From: Clostridium sp. JN-1
GTDB lineage: Bacteria > Bacillota > Clostridia > Clostridiales > Clostridiaceae
Length of the DNA stretch: 64,000 nt
NCBI RefSeq assembly: GCF_003718715.1
Contig: NZ_CP033465.1
Coordinates: forward strand, 2,418,001 to 2,482,000
Direction: 5' to 3'
Within the stretch, counting starts at the first letter, position 1. Each line of letters starts with the position of its first letter. The notes below the pieces were generated by a model. It worked only from the letters and a program-made list of their open reading frames with translations, was not told the origin of the DNA and made no database searches. Shown piece after piece: positions 1-7,856 of the stretch. The position numbers and the translations under genes were made by a program.

Positions 1-1392
1 AAATACAGCCATTCGAGCTGGCTAATATTTATGAAAAACAGACTAGAGATTGCACGAGATTTATTAAGTGATGACGGGGTAATATTTGCTCAAATAGACG
101 AAACAGAACAAGCATATTTAAAAGTATTAATGGATAATGTATTAGGATCATCAAATTTTATCAATACTATATCTGTTAAAATGAAAAATATTGCTGGTGC
201 CAGCGGCGGCGGCAAAGGTAAAAAACTTAAGAAAAATATAGAATACATACATTTATTTTGTAAAGATATAAATAATGTAAGCGTATATAACCCTATATAC
301 AAGTACACTGAAATATATAATTTAGTTCAGAGTTATAAAGCTAGCGGCGTAAGCTGGAAATATACATCAGTTTTATATTATGAGGGAGATAAAGTATATG
401 TAAAATCAACAGCTGATGGAAATGGTGATGAAATAAAAATTTTCAAGAGAATCAATCCAATTATTAAATCTATAGGTCAGATTGTAAAAGAAGAATCCAT
501 CACTGAAATGGAAGCTTATTATAAGTACATTGATAAAATATTTACTACAGCAATGCCTCAAAGTTCTATAAGACCAAGAGTTATGAAGGCTTTAGAAAAT
601 GAAAACGAAAAATTTAATCTATATAGCATTGAATATATCCCCAAGTCTGGGAAAAATAAAGGTAAAACTTATGAACAGTTTTATAAGGGCGGCAAGTTCA
701 GGTTAATTACATGGCTTAGAGATGTTATAGAAAGCAAAGGTAATAAATACTTAAAAAAAGATCTAAAAGGTACATTTTGGGATGGATTTAATTTAAATAA
801 TCTATCAAAAGAAGGCGGTACTGTGTTTGAAAATGGTAAAAAGCCAGAAAAATTAATAAAAGATATAATATTGCTGTACGCAAAAAATAATGACATTATA
901 TTAGACTTCTATCTAGGAAGCGGCAGCACTGCTGCAGTCGCACATAAACTGGGCTTAAGGTATATTGGTATTGAACAAATGGATTACATTAATACAATAT
1001 CAGTACCTAGACTTCAAAAAGTAATTGAAGGCGAGCAAAGCGGCATCTCTAAAGATGTAAATTGGCAGGGCGGCGGAAGCTTTGTTTATGCCGAACTATT
1101 TGAAAAAAACACAGGCTTTATAAAGGATATCTTAAATGCTGAAACTATAGACGACCTTAAAAAGGTCTATAACATCATGGTAGAAGTTGGAGGCCTAAAT
1201 TTTAGAGCTGATTTATCAAAAATCGATTGGACTATGCCTTTTGAAGATAATCAAAAACTTCTTATAAAGATAATAGATAAAAACCAGCTTTACTTTAATT
1301 ATTCAGAAATTGACGGCAGTGAAGTTCGTAAATATCTAACTGATGAAGAAGCAGCCTTCAATAAAAATTTTTATGAAAACTTGGAGGAATAG
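1..1392 (+). CDS. Type III restriction-modification DNA methyltransferase (Mod), 5'-truncated by window edge
   Basis: The reading frame is open from base 1; the first codons read KYSHSSWLIFMKNRLEIA, a segment typical of the interior of type III Mod proteins just after the DPPY catalytic motif. The start and catalytic motif therefore lie upstream, and the ATG at 31 is internal. The middle part is the variable target-recognition region. Near the C-terminus, DFYLGSGSTAAVAHKLG followed by RYIGIEQ is the SAM-binding motif, so the order is beta-class (catalytic motif before SAM motif). The product methylates adenine in a short asymmetric site. The restriction partner directly downstream is broken, so the enzyme, if complete upstream, probably acts as an orphan methylase. 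Confidence 0.88.
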   Translation, partial: KYSHSSWLIFMKNRLEIARDLLSDDGVIFAQIDETEQAYLKVLMDNVLGSSNFINTISVKMKNIAGASGGGKGKKLKKNIEYIHLFCKDINNVSVYNPIYKYTEIYNLVQSYKASGVSWKYTSVLYYEGDKVYVKSTADGNGDEIKIFKRINPIIKSIGQIVKEESITEMEAYYKYIDKIFTTAMPQSSIRPRVMKALENENEKFNLYSIEYIPKSGKNKGKTYEQFYKGGKFRLITWLRDVIESKGNKYLKKDLKGTFWDGFNLNNLSKEGGTVFENGKKPEKLIKDIILLYAKNNDIILDFYLGSGSTAAVAHKLGLRYIGIEQMDYINTISVPRLQKVIEGEQSGISKDVNWQGGGSFVYAELFEKNTGFIKDILNAETIDDLKKVYNIMVEVGGLNFRADLSKIDWTMPFEDNQKLLIKIIDKNQLYFNYSEIDGSEVRKYLTDEEAAFNKNFYENLEE

Positions 1393-1395
1393 ACT

Positions 1396-1871
1396 ATGAC
1401 TAATGCAAAAGGAAAAATAAAAGAGCTGGAACTCCCTACCTTAAAACTCCTAAAAAAGCAGGATGATATATCCTCTGAAAATGTAAATGATGAAGTCATA
1501 AAGAGACACTATGCTGTACCAGACTATATTATTAAAAATTTAAAGCACCTTCTAAGACCTTACCAAGAAGAAGCTGTAAGATACTTTCATTACTCCCAAG
1601 AGTTAAATGGAGCAGACGAATTATACAATCATCTTCTATTTAATATGGCAATAGGCTCTAGGAAAACAGATGTTATGGCTGTCCTGATTCAAAAAGTGAG
1701 TTTATAAATAGTTATAAGTGGCTTGGAAAACTAAAGATAGATGCAGTCGTGCCCTTTAATACAAAGAGTATATCACCTTTAGAAAAGCTAATAGCTGCTG
1801 AAAAATGTCTTAGATATATTCAAAACAGCATTAAAAGGAAATTAAGCAAAAGAGATTTCTATTTGGGGTGA
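1396..1871 (+). pseudogene. Type III restriction subunit (Res), internally deleted remnant
   Basis: Four bases after the mod stop, an ATG opens a 103-codon frame (1396-1707) that resembles the Res N-terminus: RPYQEEAVRYF, then FNMAIGSRKTDVMA where a helicase Walker A (ATGSGKT) is expected, with G to R inside the loop. The frame stops at 1707. A second frame, 1698-1871, reads EFINSYKWLGKLKID then SPLEKLIAAEKCLRYI and ends with TGA; it resembles the end of Res, but that is inferred. Full Res is roughly 900-1000 residues, so most of the helicase and all of the nuclease are missing. The gene cannot encode a working restriction enzyme. Confidence 0.8.
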
Positions 1872-1977
1872 ATTTGTATATGTTTACCACTCCTGTAAGT
1901 TGATTCATCCTTTCTGACAAAGTTTTTTACTCCACAAAACATTATAAATTTTGTGCATTATCGAGAAAAGTTTTTCT

Positions 1978-2475
1978 TTATTTATGTTTCGGGAACCAAG
2001 GAATACATCTGTTTACTCTCGACTTATAAACTCGATATTCTTCTCCAAATGTTTTCTCCAGGGCTTCCTCTTCTCTTTTTACCAATAGTGTCATAGCTCC
2101 CCAGTAAATAATAATTAGCGGAAAAAGGAATAGATTATTTTCCCAAAAAATAAATCCAATAACAATAAGGGTAATTCCTGTATATAAAGGATTTCTCACC
2201 CAAGCAAAAACACCGGTTGTAATTAATTTATTATTCTTTATATGTTTAAGTAATTTACTGGTTTTCACAGTCTCTATGCATAAAAAAACTCCTAAAACAA
2301 TCACGATGGTGCCAATAACAGACATTAACATTCTTAGAGATTCAAAATGACCGCCTGATAAATATTTCATCTTTGAAATATGAATGCCAATAATTGCTAA
2401 TAAAGTAATGCTTGCAACATAGCACGGTCCAACGCCAAAGTATGATATCCTATTTCTATTTTGAATCTTATGCAT
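1978..2475 (-). CDS. Isoprenylcysteine carboxyl methyltransferase (ICMT)-family membrane protein
   Basis: 165 residues with several hydrophobic helices (about residues 15-30, 45-68, 100-130). The C-terminal half carries the family signature: TTGVFAWVRNPLYTG (about 86-100), then REEEALEKTFGEEYRVY and a terminal RCIPWFP, which form the SAM-binding part of ICMT/PEMT-like methyltransferases. Bacterial members are poorly characterised; methylation of a lipid or small molecule at the membrane is the usual guess. A GGAGGG lies 11 nt before the ATG. The gene stands alone between the res remnant and the HD-GYP gene, and no substrate can be inferred from context. Confidence 0.8.
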   Translation of the reverse strand: MHKIQNRNRISYFGVGPCYVASITLLAIIGIHISKMKYLSGGHFESLRMLMSVIGTIVIVLGVFLCIETVKTSKLLKHIKNNKLITTGVFAWVRNPLYTGITLIVIGFIFWENNLFLFPLIIIYWGAMTLLVKREEEALEKTFGEEYRVYKSRVNRCIPWFPKHK

Positions 2476-2504
2476 ACCTATAAGTACCCTCCATTATTTT
2501 TATA

Positions 2505-4205
2505 TTATCTCATTAATTTTGTCTGTTTTTCAAATAGATGTTTGAATATACTACTCCTTAAGCTCTCATTAATATTTATAAATTTAAATTCATGGTAAAC
2601 ATTGTATCCAATTTCATAAGATTTCATTATTTTACCTGAAGCTGCTATAGGAGTTTCATCTTCAAATTTAAATTCTATAAAATATACCACATTTTTATTT
2701 AATTTTGAGGAATTCTCCTTATCAATATTAAATTTAATGCAGTCTCCTCCAAGTTCAGTTATAGCAACATCATAATTACTAGAACTATTAATACCAATCT
2801 TTCCAGGTATATTCCATAATAGGCTAAAATATTTATTTAAAGGTTTAAAACTCAAGTTCGATATAAATATATGATCTCTTTTAAAAGTTTGTAATTTGGG
2901 GATATACTCAAATATCCTTTCTTCTCTTTCAAAATATAAGATTGAGTTAGTAATCTTATTTATATCAAAATTTCTCAATTCATTTTTATCCCCACGAAAT
3001 TGAAATTCATATCCTGATTCCCTTTTTATAAGACTGCCTTGAAAAGCATAATCTTTTGATTTAGTACTGAACAATAAAGTACTCCATGTAATAGGTCCCA
3101 TTATATCATTATTATCAGTTACTAAATTACCTTTTAAAATATCTACCATTATATCAACTATTTCAGGGTCAAACTGTTTCCCTTTATTTTCTAGCAGCTC
3201 ATTAATGACCTCATCAATTGACTTTGTTTTTTTATAACTCCTTTCAGATAGCATTGCATCAACAGCATCTGCTATTCCAATTATCCTGCTCATTAAAGGT
3301 ATTTCTTCACCTTTTAGTCCATCAGGATAGCCTTTACCATCATATCTCTCATGGTGATGCTTCACTATAGTAGGTAAATTATTCAAGTAAACTACTCCAT
3401 TAATAATTTCTTTAACAATATTATAACTATAAATTGAATGATTTTTTATAATATTGTACTCTTCAGTAGTTAGTTTCCCTTTTTTATTAAGAATAGCTTG
3501 TTTTATATATATTTTACCAACGTCATGGAGCACTGAAGCCATATAGAGATTATGTCTTTCTAACAAATTTAGTTTTAATTTTTCTGCAATAGAATCACTC
3601 CAATATGCTGCATTGTATGGATGATTAACCATAAATGGCTCTCTATCTCTTATAATCACAAAAAATATATGTATAATATTTAATAAAGTAGTGTTCTCTC
3701 TATGCTTCTCATAAATTGCATTAAAATTATATTGTATACGCTTAATTTTAGCTCTTATTTCGTATTGGTTTAATTTTTCAATAATTTCTATTTGGTCATT
3801 AAACATTCCTAAATATAAACATCCAATTATTTCATCATGAGTTATAGCTTGAGAGAAAATTGGTATGTATACTTCTTCTTCAATATTATCAATGTAAGGA
3901 GAGTATTGTTCATTATTATGGGAGTCTTCCCCTTTGTTATAAATTATAATCTGATGTTCTTTTAAAAGTAAATAAAATAAACTATTTGTTGTAGAATCTT
4001 TTAAGTAAACACTATCTTTATAGTTATCCAATGATTCATTATCTTTTATATAAGAACTTTTTACTTTTACAAATTGTTCATCATCATCAAACAAAAATAT
4101 TCTGCATATATCACAATTGAACATAGCAGCTAATTCTGTTATTTTTTTAGTTAAGCTTTCATCAAATTGATTTGTTTTATTTATGGGATTGCATAAGGTT
4201 ATCAT
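2505..4205 (-). CDS. GAF - HD-GYP - PilZ-like protein, probable cyclic-di-GMP phosphodiesterase
   Basis: 566 residues, no membrane segment. Residues about 15-150 look like a GAF sensor fold. Residues about 185-360 are a complete HD-GYP domain: LHDVGKI with the HD pair at 227-228, HHERYDGKGYPDG at 284-296, and IGIADAVDAML. HD-GYP enzymes hydrolyse c-di-GMP to pGpG or GMP. The C-terminal 170 residues have a PilZ-like pattern (TELGGDCIKF near 490), but the canonical arginine motif RxxxR is degenerate, so c-di-GMP binding there is uncertain. The start is supported by GGAGGAGG just upstream. The gene is monocistronic. Likely role: lowering c-di-GMP in response to a cytosolic signal. Confidence 0.87.
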   Translation of the reverse strand: MITLCNPINKTNQFDESLTKKITELAAMFNCDICRIFLFDDDEQFVKVKSSYIKDNESLDNYKDSVYLKDSTTNSLFYLLLKEHQIIIYNKGEDSHNNEQYSPYIDNIEEEVYIPIFSQAITHDEIIGCLYLGMFNDQIEIIEKLNQYEIRAKIKRIQYNFNAIYEKHRENTTLLNIIHIFFVIIRDREPFMVNHPYNAAYWSDSIAEKLKLNLLERHNLYMASVLHDVGKIYIKQAILNKKGKLTTEEYNIIKNHSIYSYNIVKEIINGVVYLNNLPTIVKHHHERYDGKGYPDGLKGEEIPLMSRIIGIADAVDAMLSERSYKKTKSIDEVINELLENKGKQFDPEIVDIMVDILKGNLVTDNNDIMGPITWSTLLFSTKSKDYAFQGSLIKRESGYEFQFRGDKNELRNFDINKITNSILYFEREERIFEYIPKLQTFKRDHIFISNLSFKPLNKYFSLLWNIPGKIGINSSSNYDVAITELGGDCIKFNIDKENSSKLNKNVVYFIEFKFEDETPIAASGKIMKSYEIGYNVYHEFKFININESLRSSIFKHLFEKQTKLMR

Positions 4206-5085
4206 TATATAAGTTTTCCTCCTCCGGTTTATATTGCTGGAGTAGTTTTATGCCTTCATTAAAGGTAAGACACAATATTATCATTTTTATTATAAGCAGA
4301 TTTATCCAATGTTATCAGCCATAAGACTCCCGTACACTCTGCTTCCCTGCAAGTGATGAGTTAACGGCTGCTAATTCTTGGATAGGTTCAACTAAAATTA
4401 AGATAGGTCCAGGCTCTATATTAATCAAGTTTCACTTGATATTCTCTAACTTTAAATGTAATTCAACTTTCCAGAACAATATTGTTGATACATTTACATT
4501 TTATTGCTAAATTTATATTAAATCAAGCAATAAAAAAACTAGCTTACTATAACCATAATAAGCTAATTTAATGTAGAAAATTTTATTGTATTTATAATCA
4601 TCCTATTTTAGTACTTTTCTTATCAGTTCAATTTCATCAATGTCTAAGTCTGTTAATTCCTTTATTGTTTCATTATCCATACCTTTTTATTGCTCTTTTG
4701 ACTATCTCTATAGTTTTTTCTTTCATCTTTTACTACGTTTATAGCATTAAATAACCACCGCCAGTTTGGTAAAAGCTCAACTTTAATAACATTTCCACTC
4801 TATTCTATTATATCTTCATCAGGCTTCATCTTTAAAAATTCATCTGACATATTTTCATTTAAATTGTTTTCCACATCATCATAGCATTCCTGTATAACTG
4901 AATCTACTATGATTTTTTCAGATACACCTTTAAGACTTATCTGCTGTCCATCTATTTTTTAAAACTATATCACTAGAACCATAAACACTTATTATAGGCC
5001 CACTTTCAATAGCTCAAAGATTATAAATATCAAATCACTTTCACCTGCTTCAAAAATCCAAACTGCTATATATCATCAATTTTAT
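4206..5085. other. 880-bp gene-free stretch with decayed coding fragments
   Basis: No intact gene. The minus strand holds short open pieces: a 25-codon frame at 4680-4603 (MDNETIKELTDLDIDEIELI...), resembling the C-terminal tail of Rpn/PD-(D/E)XK transposase-like proteins; frames between about 4970 and 4680 (KGVSEKIIVDSVIQECYDD; PNWRWLFNAINVVKDE) broken by stops; and a frame ending at 4315 (LILVEPIQELAAVNSS) that I cannot place. This suggests one or more dead accessory genes. I looked for a c-di-GMP riboswitch ahead of the HD-GYP gene and did not see one. Confidence 0.5.
4532..4565 (-). terminator. Rho-independent terminator behind the decayed minus-strand gene
   Basis: TAGCTTACTAT (4540-4550) pairs with ATAATAAGCTA (4555-4565) with one mismatch; on the minus strand the hairpin is followed by seven T (4538-4532). 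It sits just downstream of the Rpn-like remnant ending at 4603. Confidence 0.6.
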
Positions 5086-6504
5086 CTACAAGATTTTCTC
5101 TATCCTTTTAAGCTTCACTACCGTCTCCACGTGTGCCGTTTGAGGGAACATATCAACTGGCTGTGCTTTTACAGCTGCATACCCTAAACTTTTAAGTATA
5201 TTTAAGTCTCTAGCTAACGTGCTAGGATCACATGAAACATATACAACATTCCTTGGTTTCATAGCAGCTATTGCCTCTAGAAGTTTTCTGTCACAGCCTT
5301 TTCTAGGTGGATCGGCGACTACTACATCAGCCCTTATACCTTCTTCTACAAGCCTTGGTATGACCTTTTCCGATTCTCCTACTATGAACTCCACATTTTC
5401 TACATCGTTTTGTCCTGCGTTTATCCTAGCATTTTCAACAGCTTGTTGTACTATTTCAACACCATATACCTTTTTTGCCTTTTGTGATAAAAATAAAGAT
5501 ATTGTACCAGTACCACAATAAGCGTCAAATACTATTTCATCTCCAGTCAAACCTGCATACTCAAGTGCCTTACTATATAAAACTTCTGTTTGAACGGGAT
5601 TTACTTGAAAAAATGAAAGAGGTGATATATTAAACTTAAAACTTGCTATGTAATCACTTATAAAATCATTTCCCCATAAAGTCTTGCACTCTTCACCTAA
5701 AATCACATTTGTCTTTTTTGTATTTATATTTTGAATTATACTCTTAATTGACTTTACATTTTCTATTAGACTTTGAACAAGTTCATCCTTACTTGGCAGT
5801 TCTCTTTTGTTGGTAACTAAAACTACCATAACTTCATTTGTCTTAAATCCTTTTCTAATCATTATATGCCTTATAATTCCATTCCCGCTTTGTTCATCAT
5901 AAGGTTCTATATTATATTCAGTCATCCAACTTCTAACTATATTGATTATTTTATCAGATTCCTCATTTTGTATGCCGCATGTATCCATATTTATTATCTC
6001 ATGGCTTCTCTTTGCATAAAACCCTATAATTACTTCTGCATCTTTTCTCCCTACTGGAAGCTGAACTTTATTTCTATAATTGTATGGATTTTGCATGCCT
6101 ATGGTATCATATAAAATTACTGCATTATCATTATTTCTTTTATCTTCATCTGATTTTACAGAAAGCTTTCCTATTCTCTCCAAACAATCCTTCACTCTTT
6201 GTTTTTTTAACTTGAGCTGTGCTTCATATGAAAAATGTTGAAGCTGACATCCACCGCATCTTTTATATAAACTGCACATTGGTTCAACCCTATCTTTTGA
6301 TGGGGTTATAACATTAAGTAATTTACCAAATGCAAAATTTTTATTTACCTTGACAATTTTAACATTAACTTCTTCCCCAGGCATTGCCCCCGGTACAAAT
6401 ATAGTAAAATCATGTACTTTACCTATACCTTCTCCTTCATAACCCGAACTATCTATATTTACAACATACTGCTCATTTTTAATTACAGGAATATTCTTTT
6501 TCAT
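5086..6504 (-). CDS. rlmD: 23S rRNA (uracil-C5)-methyltransferase, RlmD/RumA family
   Basis: 472 residues from the ATG at 6504, which has AGGTG five bases upstream; an in-frame GTG at 6519 is less likely. The N-terminal TRAM domain (about 10-70; [10 protein letters not shown]) is followed by the iron-sulfur cysteines [14 protein letters not shown] and a fourth Cys in DTCGIQNEE. The Rossmann methyltransferase domain shows [33 protein letters not shown] and the catalytic cysteine in [13 protein letters not shown]. It makes m5U in 23S rRNA (or tRNA, since Firmicutes have two paralogues that are hard to separate by sequence). It stands alone. Confidence 0.93.
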   Translation of the reverse strand: MKKNIPVIKNEQYVVNIDSSGYEGEGIGKVHDFTIFVPGAMPGEEVNVKIVKVNKNFAFGKLLNVITPSKDRVEPMCSLYKRCGGCQLQHFSYEAQLKLKKQRVKDCLERIGKLSVKSDEDKRNNDNAVILYDTIGMQNPYNYRNKVQLPVGRKDAEVIIGFYAKRSHEIINMDTCGIQNEESDKIINIVRSWMTEYNIEPYDEQSGNGIIRHIMIRKGFKTNEVMVVLVTNKRELPSKDELVQSLIENVKSIKSIIQNINTKKTNVILGEECKTLWGNDFISDYIASFKFNISPLSFFQVNPVQTEVLYSKALEYAGLTGDEIVFDAYCGTGTISLFLSQKAKKVYGVEIVQQAVENARINAGQNDVENVEFIVGESEKVIPRLVEEGIRADVVVADPPRKGCDRKLLEAIAAMKPRNVVYVSCDPSTLARDLNILKSLGYAAVKAQPVDMFPQTAHVETVVKLKRIEKIL

Positions 6505-6576
6505 GTTTTCACCTACCACATTTAAAATCTTACTTAACCATTCTACATTTTACACAAGTTTTTGTCCACAAGCCAC

Positions 6577-6803
6577 TATGCAAAAAATGCGAAGCATTTT
6601 TTGCATAGGACATAGGACAGAGGACAGAGAAGGTTGATTTTTTGCTAACGCAAAAAAATCTTTAAATTTATATAAGTTGGCAATGTTTCACCTTAGCGAA
6701 ACGATCTATCAAAAATTTAATTAAAGATTTTTTGCAGTGCAGCGTAGAAAAATCCTCCTTCATTGTCCTCTGTCCTCTATTTTATGTCTTATGTCCTCTG
6801 TTT
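6577..6803. repeat. Dispersed repeat family A, copy 1 (inverted 7-bp arrays around a conserved core)
   Basis: Starts with a perfect 14-bp-arm hairpin (6577-6607, TATGCAAAAAATGC/GCATTTTTTGCATA). Then come AGGACA-type 7-mers (6608-6630), a core (about 6631-6755) containing TATATAAGTTGGCAATGTTT and AGCGAAACGA, and an inverted array of TGTCCTC/TGTCCTA units (6763-6802). The core recurs almost unchanged in opposite orientation at 49205-49325. It lies immediately downstream of the DUF1540 gene, so it would form the 3' end of that transcript. No ORF. Confidence 0.8.
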
Positions 6804-6810
6804 TTATGGT

Positions 6811-7182
6811 TTAACCATTATGTGGTTTAAAAGTTTCGCATTGTGTTGATTTACTATCTTGAGCTTCGGGTCCGTGTACTTGAACATTTTTTGCTTCACA
6901 AATTTTATTTACATTATGAACACAATTTTCAGCTTCACACTTTATATGCGGGCTCATTTCTATAGACTCATTAGTGAGTAATTGCTTAAATTCTCCTGCT
7001 AAATTTGAATTTGTAAAACGTGATGTCGTAGTACTTAATATACCCTTTTGTACAAAAGTTCCACAATCTGTTGAAGAACCTTCACGTGCATCAGAACCAG
7101 TTACATGAATCATATATGCATCACACAATCCATTGATATTATTTACGCACCTAGTAGCATCACAACTTAGTTTAGTACTCAT
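6811..7182 (-). CDS. Tandem DUF1540 protein, small cysteine-rich putative metal-binding protein
   Basis: 123 residues made of two DUF1540 units: residues about 5-45 (CDATRCVNNINGLCDAYMIH, then DCGTF) and about 82-120 (CEAENCVHNVNKICEAKNVQ, then QCETF). Each has the CxxxxC...C...C pattern, consistent with a bound metal ion; the linker between them is of low complexity. DUF1540 proteins are common in clostridia and bacilli, and no function is established. GGAGGG lies just before the ATG. The gene is monocistronic and followed by repeat family A. Confidence 0.88.
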   Translation of the reverse strand: MSTKLSCDATRCVNNINGLCDAYMIHVTGSDAREGSSTDCGTFVQKGILSTTTSRFTNSNLAGEFKQLLTNESIEMSPHIKCEAENCVHNVNKICEAKNVQVHGPEAQDSKSTQCETFKPHNG

Positions 7183-7570
7183 ATAAAATCCCTCCTACTC
7201 TTATATAGTTTTTTATTTAAGAGAAATTTTATACTTAAAAAATCAATTAAGTTGATTTCGCTGAGAAAACATCTTCCATGCACCTATCCTTTTTACTCTA
7301 TAGGAATATATAACTCCCAATAGAGTAAAAAAAATGCACCATAAAGGTGCAAGAATAGAATCAGTTGTCTCTTTTTTCTCTATCATAATATTTTAACCAT
7401 AATGTGTAATTATTATACATTATTAATTATTAAAATACAAGGCTGCTGCACCGCGATATCCATGCAAAACATTTAACTTATGCACAAACATCTGCTGGAG
7501 TATGAATTAACTGCAATTCGTAATATGCTGTTAATTATCCTCTATACAATAAACCTTCTTTTATACACAT
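7183..7570. other. Gene-free stretch between DUF1540 and the pyk-side hairpin element
   Basis: No ORF supported. It contains a minus-strand terminator (listed separately), a small inverted repeat at about 7507-7536 (ATTAACTGCA/TGCTGTTAAT) and a GGCTGCTGCAC at 7441-7451 that is inverted at 7830-7839 (GTGCAGCAATCC). The family B element that follows may therefore sit inside a larger palindromic block. Confidence 0.5.
7327..7352 (-). terminator. Rho-independent terminator (minus strand)
   Basis: The minus strand reads TTGCACC-TTTA-GGTGCA followed by eight T (7334-7327). It lies downstream of pyk and the family B hairpin on the minus strand and would stop read-through before the DUF1540 promoter region. 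Confidence 0.65.
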
Positions 7571-7829
7571 ATAAGGTTTCTAGTTCATGCATTAACTTAC
7601 ACGCAGGGATATGCTGCTAAAATGAAAGCACATATAAATACTTTTTTATCATTCTTAGCGAAGTATTTTAGGAAATCTATAAATATTGATACTGTCTGAG
7701 GTACGAGTTTATCAATGTTTATTAGATTTTCAAAATACTGAGCCTTAGAATGATTAAAAGTATTTATCGTGCTGAAGTTTGGCAGTATATCCCGGAGTGT
7801 AGGTTAAGCTGCACCCTAGAAAACCTATA
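7571..7829. repeat. Family B long hairpin element, copy 1 (about 260 bp)
   Basis: Left end TTTCTAGTT...TTAACTTACAC..AGGGATAT (7577-7612) is inverted at the right end ATATCCCGGAGTGTAGG..CTAGAAA (7787-7822). The inner parts also pair: GCACATATAAATAC (7629-7642) against GTATTTATCGTGC (7760-7772), and the TCATTCTTAG region against CTTAGAATGA (7744-7753). The centre holds GAGGTACGAGTTTATC (7698-7713), which recurs inverted in the centre of the element at 61931-62187. It lies 28 bp after the pyk stop, so it may form the 3' end of the pyk transcript. No protein is encoded. Confidence 0.8.
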
Positions 7830-7856
7830 GTGCAGCAATCCCCTTTAATGTGTATA

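Noticed and set aside
4206-4500. c-di-GMP riboswitch ahead of the HD-GYP gene
   Set aside because: Checked both strands for the conserved GEMM-type segments and found none; only broken frames.
6608-6802. 7-bp repeat runs as a CRISPR array
   Set aside because: Units are 7 bp with no spacers, arranged as inverted arrays around a core; no cas genes in the window.
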